Positions 1-8,902 of a stretch of 64,000 nt of DNA are shown piece by piece. Both the position numbers and the translations under genes were made by a program. This DNA is from Gammaproteobacteria bacterium. GTDB taxonomy: Bacteria > Pseudomonadota > Gammaproteobacteria > UBA6186 > Azoamicaceae. The stretch is from positions 124,001 to 188,000 of the forward strand of contig JAUIIV010000001.1 in NCBI GenBank assembly GCA_030431675.1, read 5' to 3'. Every line of letters begins with the position of its first letter. The stretch's first letter is position 1. The notes beneath the pieces were generated by a model. It was not told the origin of the DNA and did not search any database. It saw only the letters and a program-made list of their open reading frames with translations.

Positions 1-1065
1 ATGCAACTTACTAATTACACTATCTAACTCTATAGGAACAGAGAGCCTCATGTCCTTTATTATTGGACCCATTATAGGATCATCCTTCAACCCTAGATCA
101 CGCATATTTATCCCTAATTGAGCAATGTCAGTCTTTTTAGCTTCCATAAATTCTGGTTTTTTAACATCATCATATATTTGTGATAATCCAAAATCTATTA
201 TCTCTATTTTTAATTTTTTGGGATCATTCTCATTCTGAAGCATTATATTACCTAGATTTAAGTCATTGTGAATTAGCCCAACATCATGATATTTCTTTAA
301 TTCTGTAGCCATTAACAAAGAAACTTTTAAGACGAACCTTTGATCATTAAGTAACGTTGAAGGATTGTTTTCATCAAATAAATCTACAAGCGGCTTGCCT
401 TGAACAAGCTCTTGAATAAGATACCCCTTATCCTTAATTTCACTACCATATATCCAGCGATCATCTCTACTACTATCCATATCTTCACTACCTTCCATTG
501 CATCTCTGCAAAAATACCACTGAGGTTTCTTTAAGCCATTATTTGACAAGTGCTGCATTACTGCATGTTCTTTCAATGCATCTTCACTATGTGGCATGAC
601 TTTAACGCAGTACTCAGCACCATCAATTACTAGGTCTATGCCTAATACCTTACCTTGAGTGCCGTGTCCCACTATGCCCTCATCAGCTCTCTTACCTCTC
701 ATCACTGCTGCCAAGGTGTATACACCATTATCAATATCTGGAATAGCTAAGAATGAGTGTTCCACCCTGAAATTTGGGTCTACACCTAGAGATTTCCAAT
801 TTTTTTTCACAAATCTCTGTAACGCTTTTCTAGAGACTTTAAATGCAAATTCTTCATCTAGCCCTGAAAGACTTACACTACTTTCACTATCACTTGAAGA
901 ATCGGACTGTGAAAAGCTATCAATCTCACGGTGATTCCTAGCAGCCAAAAATTTTCTCGCAATATACTGCTCTATGTAAATATCAGAGCTACTTCTTCTT
1001 ACTTCTGCAATACTCCTTAAGGCCTTGTGCCACTCTTCATCTTTGCTTGGCAAAACTACCCCCAT
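1..1065 (-). CDS. Eukaryote-like protein kinase, 3' end beyond window
   Basis: The frame is open from an ATG at 1065 to base 1, giving 355 residues with no stop, so the gene is cut by the window edge. Canonical kinase motifs are read directly: a glycine loop GHGTQGKV, a VAIK-like lysine in YCVKVM followed by a glutamate in LKEHAVMQHL, the catalytic loop HNDLNLGNIM (H, D and N all present) and the metal-binding DFG in IIDFGLS. About 160 residues precede the glycine loop and include a Ser/Asp-rich stretch. By family knowledge it should phosphorylate protein (Ser/Thr) or a small molecule. No clear Shine-Dalgarno precedes the start. Neighbours are orphans, which fits a secreted effector, but no secretion signal is visible. 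Kinase fold sure; substrate unknown. Confidence 0.8.
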   Translation of the reverse strand, partial: MGVVLPSKDEEWHKALRSIAEVRRSSSDIYIEQYIARKFLAARNHREIDSFSQSDSSSDSESSVSLSGLDEEFAFKVSRKALQRFVKKNWKSLGVDPNFRVEHSFLAIPDIDNGVYTLAAVMRGKRADEGIVGHGTQGKVLGIDLVIDGAEYCVKVMPHSEDALKEHAVMQHLSNNGLKKPQWYFCRDAMEGSEDMDSSRDDRWIYGSEIKDKGYLIQELVQGKPLVDLFDENNPSTLLNDQRFVLKVSLLMATELKKYHDVGLIHNDLNLGNIMLQNENDPKKLKIEIIDFGLSQIYDDVKKPEFMEAKKTDIAQLGINMRDLGLKDDPIMGPIIKDMRLSVPIELDSVISKLH

Positions 1066-1268
1066 TTTTAATAATGGTTTATATTTTAGACAGAAGGATA
1101 TACAAATAGTTCATATCAAAGCGAAGATTTTAGAAATACACTGTACCTATATACTGTATTCTCTCATATTTCAGAATTTATCAAATCTAACAACAATCAC
1201 AATTAACGCCTAGTAACTTAATATTACCTGTAAATTCCCGTATATAATCCAGGCAAAATCATATATAC

Positions 1269-1589
1269 ATGTTGCCTTGTCTACACACTGTATATATTTA
1301 TCTCCAAGTTGAGGTCATAGACTTGTCACCTCAATATACTATGGAATGGGCTGATGAATATGAAGAGAAAACAAATGCCATAATTGACTCTTGTGTATCA
1401 CGTGCAAGACCAGTTTCTTTGGCTGCAGCAACCACTGTGCTTGGCATGATCCCGCTACTACCAGATGTATTTTTCTCTGGAATGGCTATTACGATTATGT
1501 CCGGACTCACATTCGCTACCGCATTAACACTAGTATTTGTACCAGTGTTATATGCGATATTCTTTAAAGTGCCTAATAAGTCTATATAA
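1269..1589 (+). pseudogene. Remnant of an RND efflux transporter, C-terminal end
   Basis: The 106-residue frame ends in a sequence typical of the last part of AcrB/CzcA-type RND pumps: the RARPVSLAAATTVLGMIPLL segment followed by hydrophobic stretches and VFVPVLYAIFF. A full RND pump is above 1000 residues, so about 90% is missing, and the first 15-20 residues do not look like the family. No adaptor or outer-membrane channel gene is nearby. It is best read as a decayed gene. Expression is not expected to give a working pump. Confidence 0.75.
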
Positions 1590-1592
1590 TGA

Positions 1593-2516
1593 TTAAAAAA
1601 ATGTGACTTTATTTAAGCCAACAGCATTGTAACAATCTGGATATAAAATCCGCATAGCAGCCTCTGATTTAGGATCATGCAGAACTATATGTAGTTGTTC
1701 TATCGATAGCTGTAACAATGTTTCCAAAGACATAGCATGTTCTTTCACAAGCATAAGAACATCGTTATATCGTTGTAATAATTCCTTTCTCACTAGGGGA
1801 TCTAATTCTAGCAGGTGTGAAACTGTTAAATTAATGTGTTTCTTTAAGCGTATCATTTCATCTGAATACTCTAAAATATCACTACATAATTCTTTATTTA
1901 AACTTTGCAACTCATGCAATGACAAACATTTTTCGTATACTAGCTTCATAACCAAATGCGGTTTAGATGACGACACTCCAGCAAGCATGAACTCAGGTAT
2001 TTTGGGGAATAATTGCTGCTGAGGCAAATCTAACCATAAGCGCCACCCAGGCTCCCCAGCAATATGTAGCTCCGCATCTATTCTAGCATCTTTTTGTAAT
2101 TGTGCAGTTGCATCGTCATCATTTATAATCCTTATAATCAATGCTATACACATTAACTCTACAGCAGTCTTTATATCTTTCGGAACTACTTCTCCTAAAG
2201 CAGATAAATAATGCTCTTGTGCTCTCTTTAGGCCATGCTCACCGTATTTTACATTATTATTAAAACAAAGATCATTAATCACTTTTAAAGCACGAACAAA
2301 CTCAATATTGCTTTGGTGTTGTTCTCTATCTAGACTTCGATTGTGAAGCATATCAAGATAGTAATTAAATGTATCACAATCTTGACTAATAGATCTTTCC
2401 AAGTAAAGTATTTTTGTTCCTAGATTACACCCTGTATATTCATTAATGACTTCACTATAAATCCCTTCTTCAGCAAAAAATCCATCTAATACTTCTTTGT
2501 GTGCTTTGGGCAACAT
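1593..2516 (-). CDS. Hypothetical protein with three 32-residue helical repeats
   Basis: A 307-residue soluble protein with no recognised family. The C-terminal third shows three tandem units of 31-32 residues, starting at about MKLVYEKCLSLHEL, MIRLKKHINLTVSHL and VLMLVKEHAMSLETL. Each follows the pattern L-x5-[LM]-[ST]-[LV]-x2-L-x2-L-x6-[IL]-L, which suggests stacked helices. No signal peptide or membrane segment is seen. It sits between an RND remnant and an orphan gene in an effector-like block, so a role in host interaction is possible, but this is inference from context only. Confidence 0.6.
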   Translation of the reverse strand: MLPKAHKEVLDGFFAEEGIYSEVINEYTGCNLGTKILYLERSISQDCDTFNYYLDMLHNRSLDREQHQSNIEFVRALKVINDLCFNNNVKYGEHGLKRAQEHYLSALGEVVPKDIKTAVELMCIALIIRIINDDDATAQLQKDARIDAELHIAGEPGWRLWLDLPQQQLFPKIPEFMLAGVSSSKPHLVMKLVYEKCLSLHELQSLNKELCSDILEYSDEMIRLKKHINLTVSHLLELDPLVRKELLQRYNDVLMLVKEHAMSLETLLQLSIEQLHIVLHDPKSEAAMRILYPDCYNAVGLNKVTFF

Positions 2517-2741
2517 ATATCAATCTCTCTATTATTTTTTAAGGGGGCGCAATCATCACACATATGTGACACATTATCAATTAGGTATATATACAATTTA
2601 TTTATCTCTTTTAACACAATCGACTTGAATGCTTGTGCTTACTAATTATTCAACTAGACACTTAAGTGCATGTTCACTATTTGACTATTTCGTGGATATG
2701 TTACATAATTATGCCAATAATAATTATGTAACTAAATAAAA

Positions 2742-4037
2742 ATGTCTGGAAATAAGTGTAGCGGCAGTTCATCTTTCGATCCTGCAAGCAAATATAAAAA
2801 AATAAATCGTGTGAATCCCATTGCCTTCCTACGTGGGGAAAGACAAACTGATGCTGCTAGCACTGCAGTTCAGCAAAGCCCTGCGACCGGCAAAACACGG
2901 GCATTTCCTGGTGCTGAATTAGATATTGAAAATATACGCTATCGCCAAATTGGTGTTACATCCGGGACAGATGGCAATCATAAAGTATTAGCTGTTGGAA
3001 CACCGGACAGAAAAACTGAAGGTATTGATATAAGTGCACTTAAAAGTAACAAGCTTTTTCTATCAGCTAGCACGCAAAAAAACTCCGCTTGGATTATACA
3101 GAAATTAGCAAACGCAGGCTTAGATTATAAGGTTCTTGAGAATTTTAAAATTCCAGAAGAAATGATGGATGAAACTAAGACGATAGACTATATAGTCCCT
3201 CAAGATTGTGGTGCAGCTGATAGAAAAAAAACTAAAGCTGTGATGGGTACAGAAGCTCGCAATGCATTTGTTTCCCTAGCTAAAAGCCTTACTGGTAAAG
3301 AGCCTCTAGAAGCCCAACAACATGAATTACTAAAAACTTTTCTGGATTTATTTAATTTTGATACACAAGATGAGCACGTACCCCGTGCAGAATGGTGCCA
3401 TGTAATTGCAAGAATGCTGCATGAGAAAGGCGCTAATGCTAACTACTATGACAATTTAGTTGCTGCCACATGCTTTGTGAATACTCGCATGACGTTATTT
3501 GAATCAGTTGCCAAAAGATTTGCACAAGATGGCCATGATGTAACACTACAAATATCATATCGTTGCTTTAAAGGTACAAGAGTACTTGCTGATAATATCG
3601 TTATGACCTTAGTTATTGATGGTCATACATTTAATCTGACTATAGAGCCTTTTAAAGTACCGAGCCCTGATGAAATAGGCAGTGTACAAGATGCTGACTA
3701 TATATACGATTTTATAAAAAGAACACTCAATGCAGAAAAACCAACAACAATTGATAGGAGAGAACATACAAAAGTTGATAACGTAAATAATGAAAAGGAA
3801 TCTTCGCTATTATACAAAGAAGAGGAAGAAAGTCCTATTTCTACAAGTAACCCTTACAGTACATTTGGCTCATTGTTTACCAGTTATTCATCTCGTGACA
3901 AAAATGGCTTCCTAAAGAAACTAGAAGAGCCCTCTCCACTAAAGCGTGATGAAAAAAGACCAAAGATAGTAAACTCAAGCGAAAATACATCAGAACAAGA
4001 CGAATCGAGACATTCCCTATCTTTTAAGCCCCACTAA
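2742..4037 (+). CDS. Orphan protein with a possible beta-beta-alpha-Me nuclease-like core
   Basis: A 431-residue protein of unknown family. Around residues 217-254 it contains EWCH, then DNLVAAT, then NTRM and a glutamate (H220, N238, N247, E254). This spacing recalls the H...N...N...E core of NUC1/HNH-type metal nucleases; the match is a motif-level inference, not a family assignment. The last 90 residues are polar, Ser/Lys/Glu-rich and probably disordered. No signal peptide or Shine-Dalgarno is clear. The stop overlaps the convergent glycosyltransferase-like gene by 4 bases. It could be an effector or toxin; function is not established. Confidence 0.6.
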   Translation: MSGNKCSGSSSFDPASKYKKINRVNPIAFLRGERQTDAASTAVQQSPATGKTRAFPGAELDIENIRYRQIGVTSGTDGNHKVLAVGTPDRKTEGIDISALKSNKLFLSASTQKNSAWIIQKLANAGLDYKVLENFKIPEEMMDETKTIDYIVPQDCGAADRKKTKAVMGTEARNAFVSLAKSLTGKEPLEAQQHELLKTFLDLFNFDTQDEHVPRAEWCHVIARMLHEKGANANYYDNLVAATCFVNTRMTLFESVAKRFAQDGHDVTLQISYRCFKGTRVLADNIVMTLVIDGHTFNLTIEPFKVPSPDEIGSVQDADYIYDFIKRTLNAEKPTTIDRREHTKVDNVNNEKESSLLYKEEEESPISTSNPYSTFGSLFTSYSSRDKNGFLKKLEEPSPLKRDEKRPKIVNSSENTSEQDESRHSLSFKPH

Positions 4038-5032
4038 CTAGGTGATACTAACTTATCCTCTAAATCCTGTTTTTTGAAAAACGTAGCTCGCCAAGGGAAT
4101 CCCTTAAAATTAGTATAAGCATACTCGCGTAGTTTAACTAAAGGGGTGGTGTTACTTAGCTTATACTCCAATCTGCCCAACAGTGAATATTTATAAATCT
4201 CTGCATCTTGGGTATAGAATTCATACAAGCCAGGTTTACGATATGCTGTCGCGATGTAATTATCGCGAATAAAAGTATATTCCAAAAGTTTCACCTTATC
4301 TCGGTGATGATATGCTAATATGCCAAGAATTGGTTGGTCATACAGATGCTCTTTTAGTTCAGGGGATTCACGGTCATCTCGTAAAAATACTTCTCTATTT
4401 TTACAATTTTCGAGCCACTCGGAAATAAACTGTCTAGTAGTAGCCGTATTCCGCAACACCATGAAACATGCGACAACATTTGGTCCCTTACGACACTCGG
4501 TTGAATTGCAATTGAGCTTTTCTAAAGTAGTTAACTGTGCTTCTTGATCTCTACTTAAATTGGGATGCTGCAACAAGATAATATCATGCTTGCGCGTTAC
4601 AGCAATTAAATCATTTATGGGTCGTTTGAATAAGGTATTGCTATCACCATATACCAATATAGCGTTTTCTGGTATTTGCTTTAGGGTATCAACAATTATC
4701 CATGGCTTCCAAATCCAATACCCCGCCCCTCGTTGATTAGCAAATACATCTGCATAATCTGCAATAAAATTTGGATCTAAAAGCTCTTTGCGGTAGTTAA
4801 ATATAAAATCAAAACCTTTATTAATTGCTGACTGATTCATAGCGTTACGGTTCTGAAAAAATATATCGGCAGAGTCAGCATATGACACCAAATATACTGG
4901 CTCAGAGTTATTATTTTGGATTACCGGTTGTAGAGATAAATCTCGGCTTTGCATAGCCATGTAAAATACAACGATGCACGATAACAATATCAATAAGGCA
5001 AATACCCAGATAGTTTTTTTTACAGCAGACAT
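4034..5032 (-). CDS. Membrane-anchored glycosyltransferase-like protein
   Basis: A 332-residue protein with one N-terminal membrane segment (about residues 8-27), so the body is likely periplasmic or a signal-anchored domain. The segment GAGYWIWKPWII followed by ILVYGDSNTLF resembles nucleotide-diphospho-sugar transferases, in which a DxD-type motif binds metal and sugar nucleotide; here it reads D-S-N and may be altered. Start at ATG 5032 is supported by AGGTGG upstream. It is convergent with the orphan at 2742. Sugar donor and acceptor cannot be told. An effector or surface-glycan role is equally possible. Confidence 0.5.
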   Translation of the reverse strand: MSAVKKTIWVFALLILLSCIVVFYMAMQSRDLSLQPVIQNNNSEPVYLVSYADSADIFFQNRNAMNQSAINKGFDFIFNYRKELLDPNFIADYADVFANQRGAGYWIWKPWIIVDTLKQIPENAILVYGDSNTLFKRPINDLIAVTRKHDIILLQHPNLSRDQEAQLTTLEKLNCNSTECRKGPNVVACFMVLRNTATTRQFISEWLENCKNREVFLRDDRESPELKEHLYDQPILGILAYHHRDKVKLLEYTFIRDNYIATAYRKPGLYEFYTQDAEIYKYSLLGRLEYKLSNTTPLVKLREYAYTNFKGFPWRATFFKKQDLEDKLVSPS

Positions 5033-5255
5033 GCGCCACCTACACCTTTATTTATGCCAAACATATTTTAAAAACTATATTACCTAACTATCTAAGTTGT
5101 GTAAACTTTGTAGTGATTACATACAGTTATGATATTATATATCCGCCATACAAAACTTAGCCACCCAAATTATTTATGGTTATTTTGGCTAAAAAATTAA
5201 ATTTCTACTTGTTTTATTTAGCAAAAGGATTAATATCTTCTTTGAGGAGCATATA

Positions 5256-5369
5256 ATGTACGGGGAATATAATCTGTATATATGTTCACTTAACTGTACT
5301 TACAGCAGCAAGGACTGGGAAGTTTATCTACGGTTCCGTGCTTGCATCATAAAATCAACATTAGGATAA
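5256..5369 (+). CDS. Short leader ORF (37 residues) before the cyclodipeptide synthase gene
   Basis: An ATG at 5256 is preceded by a strong GAGGAG (5244-5249) with a 6-base spacer, and the frame closes with TAA at 5367-5369, 26 bases before the next start. The peptide has 37 residues with five tyrosines and three cysteines and no membrane segment. The good ribosome site and the position upstream of a gene whose product consumes aminoacyl-tRNA make a regulatory leader peptide possible. No attenuator hairpin was convincingly seen in the 26-base gap. It may equally be a chance ORF. Confidence 0.4.
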   Translation: MYGEYNLYICSLNCTYSSKDWEVYLRFRACIIKSTLG

Positions 5370-5395
5370 AAAAACAATATTAATTGGGGAAATAA

Positions 5396-6115
5396 ATGCC
5401 GCTTCAACAAAGGTCTTCTGGCATAGATAGAGAGAGGTTAGCTAAAGCAACTTTTCTACATCAGGTTAAGGAAAAACATAAATTTCATACTTCTCATGCA
5501 GTTTTACTCATCAGTGTTGGTCAGCCAGTACACGAAGGTGAGAGACTACGTGCAGTAATCCAGCTTATCAATAAAAACTTCAAATCATGTGACATAGCAG
5601 TCTGTGATGTTCTGCAACGCCATTCTATGCAAATCACCAAAGATATCGACGAAGAGCAGGCTTACAAAGAGTGCCTCTCTGAAGGGCGGAAGTGGCTAGA
5701 ACGTAATCAAGAATATATCAAAGAATTACAAATAGAGCACAATATTTTAACCTGGGAAGAGTTTTTATTAAGAAAAGATTTTCAAACGCATATAAAAGAT
5801 ATTCTAGATGAGTACAGTAATAATATAAATTTTAAAGATGCTATGCAGAATTCTATAAATGATTACGTATCACGCCTTGATAAAAGAGTGAAAGCGCTAG
5901 ACACGCAAAAAGCTATAGACTGCTGCTTCAACTATTTAGCAGAAGAATCTGCAATTATTATGAAAATGTGGCAAGAACGTGCATATGATTACATTGTATA
6001 CCCAGGAAATATTCCCAAAGTCCTTGAAGCAGCACGAGATAAATTTGTAGTATTTGAGAATATAGATTTGCTTAAATGGGTAACAGTATATGTTAGAAGC
6101 AGATCAAGCAAATAA
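5396..6115 (+). CDS. Cyclodipeptide synthase, XYP type
   Basis: A 239-residue protein, the usual length of cyclodipeptide synthases (CDPS), which join two amino acids from aminoacyl-tRNAs into a cyclic dipeptide. The family nucleophile serine is S40 in LLISVGQP, matching GISAGNS of AlbC. The helix pair Tyr-x3-Glu is Y180 and E184 in NYLAEESA. The third signature reads VYPGN with Y202-P203. Gln replaces the Asn of the NYQ group, so this is the XYP group, in which members from Rickettsiella and Legionella relatives are known. Start at ATG 5396 follows GGGGAAATAA. The hybrid kinase follows after 13 bases, suggesting one operon. No cytochrome P450 or other tailoring enzyme is beside it. Amino-acid specificity cannot be read. 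Confidence 0.8.
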   Translation: MPLQQRSSGIDRERLAKATFLHQVKEKHKFHTSHAVLLISVGQPVHEGERLRAVIQLINKNFKSCDIAVCDVLQRHSMQITKDIDEEQAYKECLSEGRKWLERNQEYIKELQIEHNILTWEEFLLRKDFQTHIKDILDEYSNNINFKDAMQNSINDYVSRLDKRVKALDTQKAIDCCFNYLAEESAIIMKMWQERAYDYIVYPGNIPKVLEAARDKFVVFENIDLLKWVTVYVRSRSSK

Positions 6116-6128
6116 GGGAATGAGCAGT

Positions 6129-8105
6129 ATGAAATCAAGCAATCCATTTGCAGACTCAAGAGAATTACTAGAGAATCTTCCAGGCCATGTGTACTGGCTT
6201 GACAAGAATAACGTATATCAGGGTTGTAACCACACCCAAGCAAAGGCTTTCGGACTCGCTTCTATAAAAGACATTATTGGCAAGCGAAATATAGATTTAA
6301 AAACCATATCAAAGGATATAGCCGAGCAATGGGATCAGAATAATATACGAGTATTTTCCACGCAGGAGGCGCATACGTTTGAGGAAATGTCACGACTAGA
6401 TACAGGTAAAATTACTACTGTATTATCGCGTAAAAAACCCGTTTTTGATATGGATGGTAATTTAGTCGGACTGCTAGGTATGTCTCTAGATTTATCTTCT
6501 AAGAATCAAATAGAGAATATGCTACGCAAGGAAAGAGACGAGCTTGGTCTTGCACTTGATAATATTATTTCTAATCTGCCAGGTCACGTATACTGGCAAG
6601 ATACCAATAATGTTTTCCTAGGTTGTAATGAAGAACAGGCTAAGTCGGCAGGCTTAAAGTCTCGTTTCGATATAGTAGGCAAAACTAATTATGACATGCC
6701 TTGGCGCGATCAGGCACACTTATTAAACAGCATTAACAATGAGGTTATGAAAACTGGCTTGGAATGTTCTGTAGAAGAAGAAGCTATTCTATCTAACGGC
6801 AAAAAAACTGTTTTTATCTCTAAGAAAGTACCATTACGAAATAGTGATGGAGAAACAGTCGGTATTTTAGGTATCTCATTTGATATATCTGAAAGAAAAC
6901 AAATGGAGAAGAAACTTGAAGAATCTAAAAAACTTGCCGAAGCTGCTAGTAATGCCAAAACAGAATTTTTACAAAATATGCGCCATGATATACGTACCCC
7001 GCTATCAGGTATTATTGGATTTTCTGAATTACTCAAGGTAGAAAATGACTCAAGCAAAATTAAAGAATATGCACAAGATTTAGAGGGCTCTAGCCAGGAA
7101 CTGTTAAGATTTCTAAATGGCATATTAGAGTCTATCAATGTCGCGTCAGGAAAAATTCCATTACTTAAAAAACGTTTTGATCTACGAGAAACCTTAGATA
7201 GCGTAGTTAAGTTAAATAAATCTGTTGCTATGTACAAAGATTTAGATTTGTCGTTTGATTTTGATGAAAGGATCCCTAAATATCTACTTGGTGATCCAAC
7301 ACGTATTTATCGAGTGGCATTAGAGCTAATCACTAATGCATTAAAATTTACTCAAATAGGGCACGTTAAAATTGCTGCTAGGCTAAAGTCAAAAAAAGAT
7401 AGAGATATTGTTGTTGAATTAATAATTGAAGATAGCGGTCCTGGTATTTCTGCAGACATGCAAGATCAGCTATTTGTACGCTTTAATCGTGCCCAACCAT
7501 CTTATCAAGGGATATGTAAAGGCTCTGGCCTTGGATTATCAATTATCAAGCAATTTATAGACGACATGGATGGTGAAATTGATGTTGAAATGGGAGAGAG
7601 GGATGGCACCAAATTTACCTGTTTGATTCCATTAAAAATATCGCTACTAGCTGTTCCAGTAGACACACAGCTAGAAATAGAAGACACTGAAATGTTAAAT
7701 CTTGAACATAAACCTTCAATTCTTGTAGTTGAAGATCACTTAATATCTGCCAGTGTTGTACAGAATATTTTAGAGGGGCAAAACTGTGAAATTACTGTTG
7801 CGACTAGTGGTGAGGCGGCAGTACAAAATACCGTACAAAACACTTATGATATGATTATTATGGACGTAGGTTTACCTGGCATGGATGGTTGTGAAGCAAC
7901 TAGACTTATTAGAACTTCGACTTCTACACAGAATCTAGATGTGCCTGTTGTAGGATTAACTGGTCACATAGGTGATGAAAAACGGCAAATGTGTCTTGAT
8001 GCAGGCATGAATACAGTACTGATTAAGCCATTTACCATAGAAATGGCAATTAAGATGTTAGGTGATTTTGTTGTTGATCACAAAAATCAGGCTACTATAC
8101 CATAA
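6129..8105 (+). CDS. PAS-PAS hybrid sensor histidine kinase with receiver domain
   Basis: A soluble hybrid kinase without membrane segments. Order from ATG 6129 (658 residues): two PAS domains with the twin motif NLPGHVYW (about residues 15-120 and 148-255), a HisKA domain with phospho-acceptor H286 in MRHDIRTPL, an ATPase domain with N403 (ITNALKF), DSGPGIS and GSGLGLS, and a receiver domain with D579 in MDVGLPGMDG, Thr in GLTGH and Lys in LIKPF. An upstream in-frame ATG at 6090 would overlap the CDPS gene; AAGGGA at 6114-6119 is 9 bases before 6129, so that start is preferred. Its cytoplasmic PAS domains may sense a small ligand; that this is the cyclodipeptide is inference. No separate response regulator is next door. 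Confidence 0.88.
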   Translation: MKSSNPFADSRELLENLPGHVYWLDKNNVYQGCNHTQAKAFGLASIKDIIGKRNIDLKTISKDIAEQWDQNNIRVFSTQEAHTFEEMSRLDTGKITTVLSRKKPVFDMDGNLVGLLGMSLDLSSKNQIENMLRKERDELGLALDNIISNLPGHVYWQDTNNVFLGCNEEQAKSAGLKSRFDIVGKTNYDMPWRDQAHLLNSINNEVMKTGLECSVEEEAILSNGKKTVFISKKVPLRNSDGETVGILGISFDISERKQMEKKLEESKKLAEAASNAKTEFLQNMRHDIRTPLSGIIGFSELLKVENDSSKIKEYAQDLEGSSQELLRFLNGILESINVASGKIPLLKKRFDLRETLDSVVKLNKSVAMYKDLDLSFDFDERIPKYLLGDPTRIYRVALELITNALKFTQIGHVKIAARLKSKKDRDIVVELIIEDSGPGISADMQDQLFVRFNRAQPSYQGICKGSGLGLSIIKQFIDDMDGEIDVEMGERDGTKFTCLIPLKISLLAVPVDTQLEIEDTEMLNLEHKPSILVVEDHLISASVVQNILEGQNCEITVATSGEAAVQNTVQNTYDMIIMDVGLPGMDGCEATRLIRTSTSTQNLDVPVVGLTGHIGDEKRQMCLDAGMNTVLIKPFTIEMAIKMLGDFVVDHKNQATIP

Positions 8106-8115
8106 GGTATAGTAG
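8092..8115. terminator. Perfect 10-bp hairpin between convergent genes
   Basis: CTACTATACC (8092-8101), loop ATAA, GGTATAGTAG (8106-8115). It overlaps the stop codon of the hybrid kinase and lies 1 base from the end of the opposing dam gene. It is placed as a shared terminator. No clear T-run follows on either strand. Confidence 0.45.
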
Positions 8116-8116
8116 T

Positions 8117-8890
8117 CTAATCTATATTCTTAAAAGCCAAGATTTCTGTTGCTGGTTTACGCTCCCCAGTACAAGAAATCATGCGCGGGGCAGGTAATTT
8201 TTTCACTTTAAATCCTAAGTCTTTATATAAGCTAACAATCCGTTTGGTAGCCTGGTTTGAACTAATTACTGGTCCTGTGTGTCTATCTAACCAATGTGCA
8301 AGTCGTACTTGATCATCCCACACAAAATCTTTAGCAACATATTTAGTAAATTCAACATCATATGGTGGGTCAGCATAGATTAATTCATCACCTTCCAGCT
8401 TTAACCGCGCAAAATCTCCATGCTTAAATTGCCAATTAGTAAATTGGCTCTTATATTCGCCAAAATCATTCCTATATCGAATACTTTTATGCTGTCCAAA
8501 AGGCACATTAAACTCACCACTATTATTGAACCTACATAAGCCATTAAAACCAGTACGAATTAAATAGTAAAACATTGCTGCTGCTTGCTTAGTCTTATGT
8601 TTCTTATCATAAATTAAAGCATTAAATGCATCTCTAGTGGCATAATAGTAGTGAGCATCATTTTTTAAATCATGCTCAATTACTAATCCTTTACGCACCT
8701 GTTGGTAAAAGTTGATTAAATGTACATTGGCATCATTTAGAATAGCGCTTTTTGGATCAAGACCTAAAGCAACAGCCATACCTCCAGTAAAGGGCTCTAC
8801 TAATTTATCAGTCGGCAAGTTGTGCCATATGGATTGTAGCTTAGGGACAAGCCAGCGCTTACCACCGGTCCATTTTAAGAGTGGCTTCAA
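8117..8890 (-). CDS. dam: DNA adenine methylase (GATC, Dam type)
   Basis: A 257-residue D12-class N6-adenine methyltransferase. The N-terminus has LLKWTGGKRWL, then the AdoMet-binding EPFTGG, and the catalytic DPPY motif reads YADPPYDVEF. Length and motif order match Dam, which methylates adenine in GATC and serves mismatch repair and replication control. No restriction enzyme gene is adjacent, so it is a solitary methylase. The only plausible start is TTG at 8890, since an in-frame stop (TAG) lies just upstream; AGGAA about 10 bases before supports it. It follows the bamC-like gene after 12 bases and is probably cotranscribed with dapA. Confidence 0.9.
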   Translation of the reverse strand: MKPLLKWTGGKRWLVPKLQSIWHNLPTDKLVEPFTGGMAVALGLDPKSAILNDANVHLINFYQQVRKGLVIEHDLKNDAHYYYATRDAFNALIYDKKHKTKQAAAMFYYLIRTGFNGLCRFNNSGEFNVPFGQHKSIRYRNDFGEYKSQFTNWQFKHGDFARLKLEGDELIYADPPYDVEFTKYVAKDFVWDDQVRLAHWLDRHTGPVISSNQATKRIVSLYKDLGFKVKKLPAPRMISCTGERKPATEILAFKNID

Positions 8891-8902
8891 CTTTACTATT
8901 TC

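Noticed and set aside
6090..6128. Upstream ATG for the hybrid kinase overlapping the CDPS gene
   Set aside because: AAGGGA is placed for ATG 6129, and the extra residues are not PAS-like.
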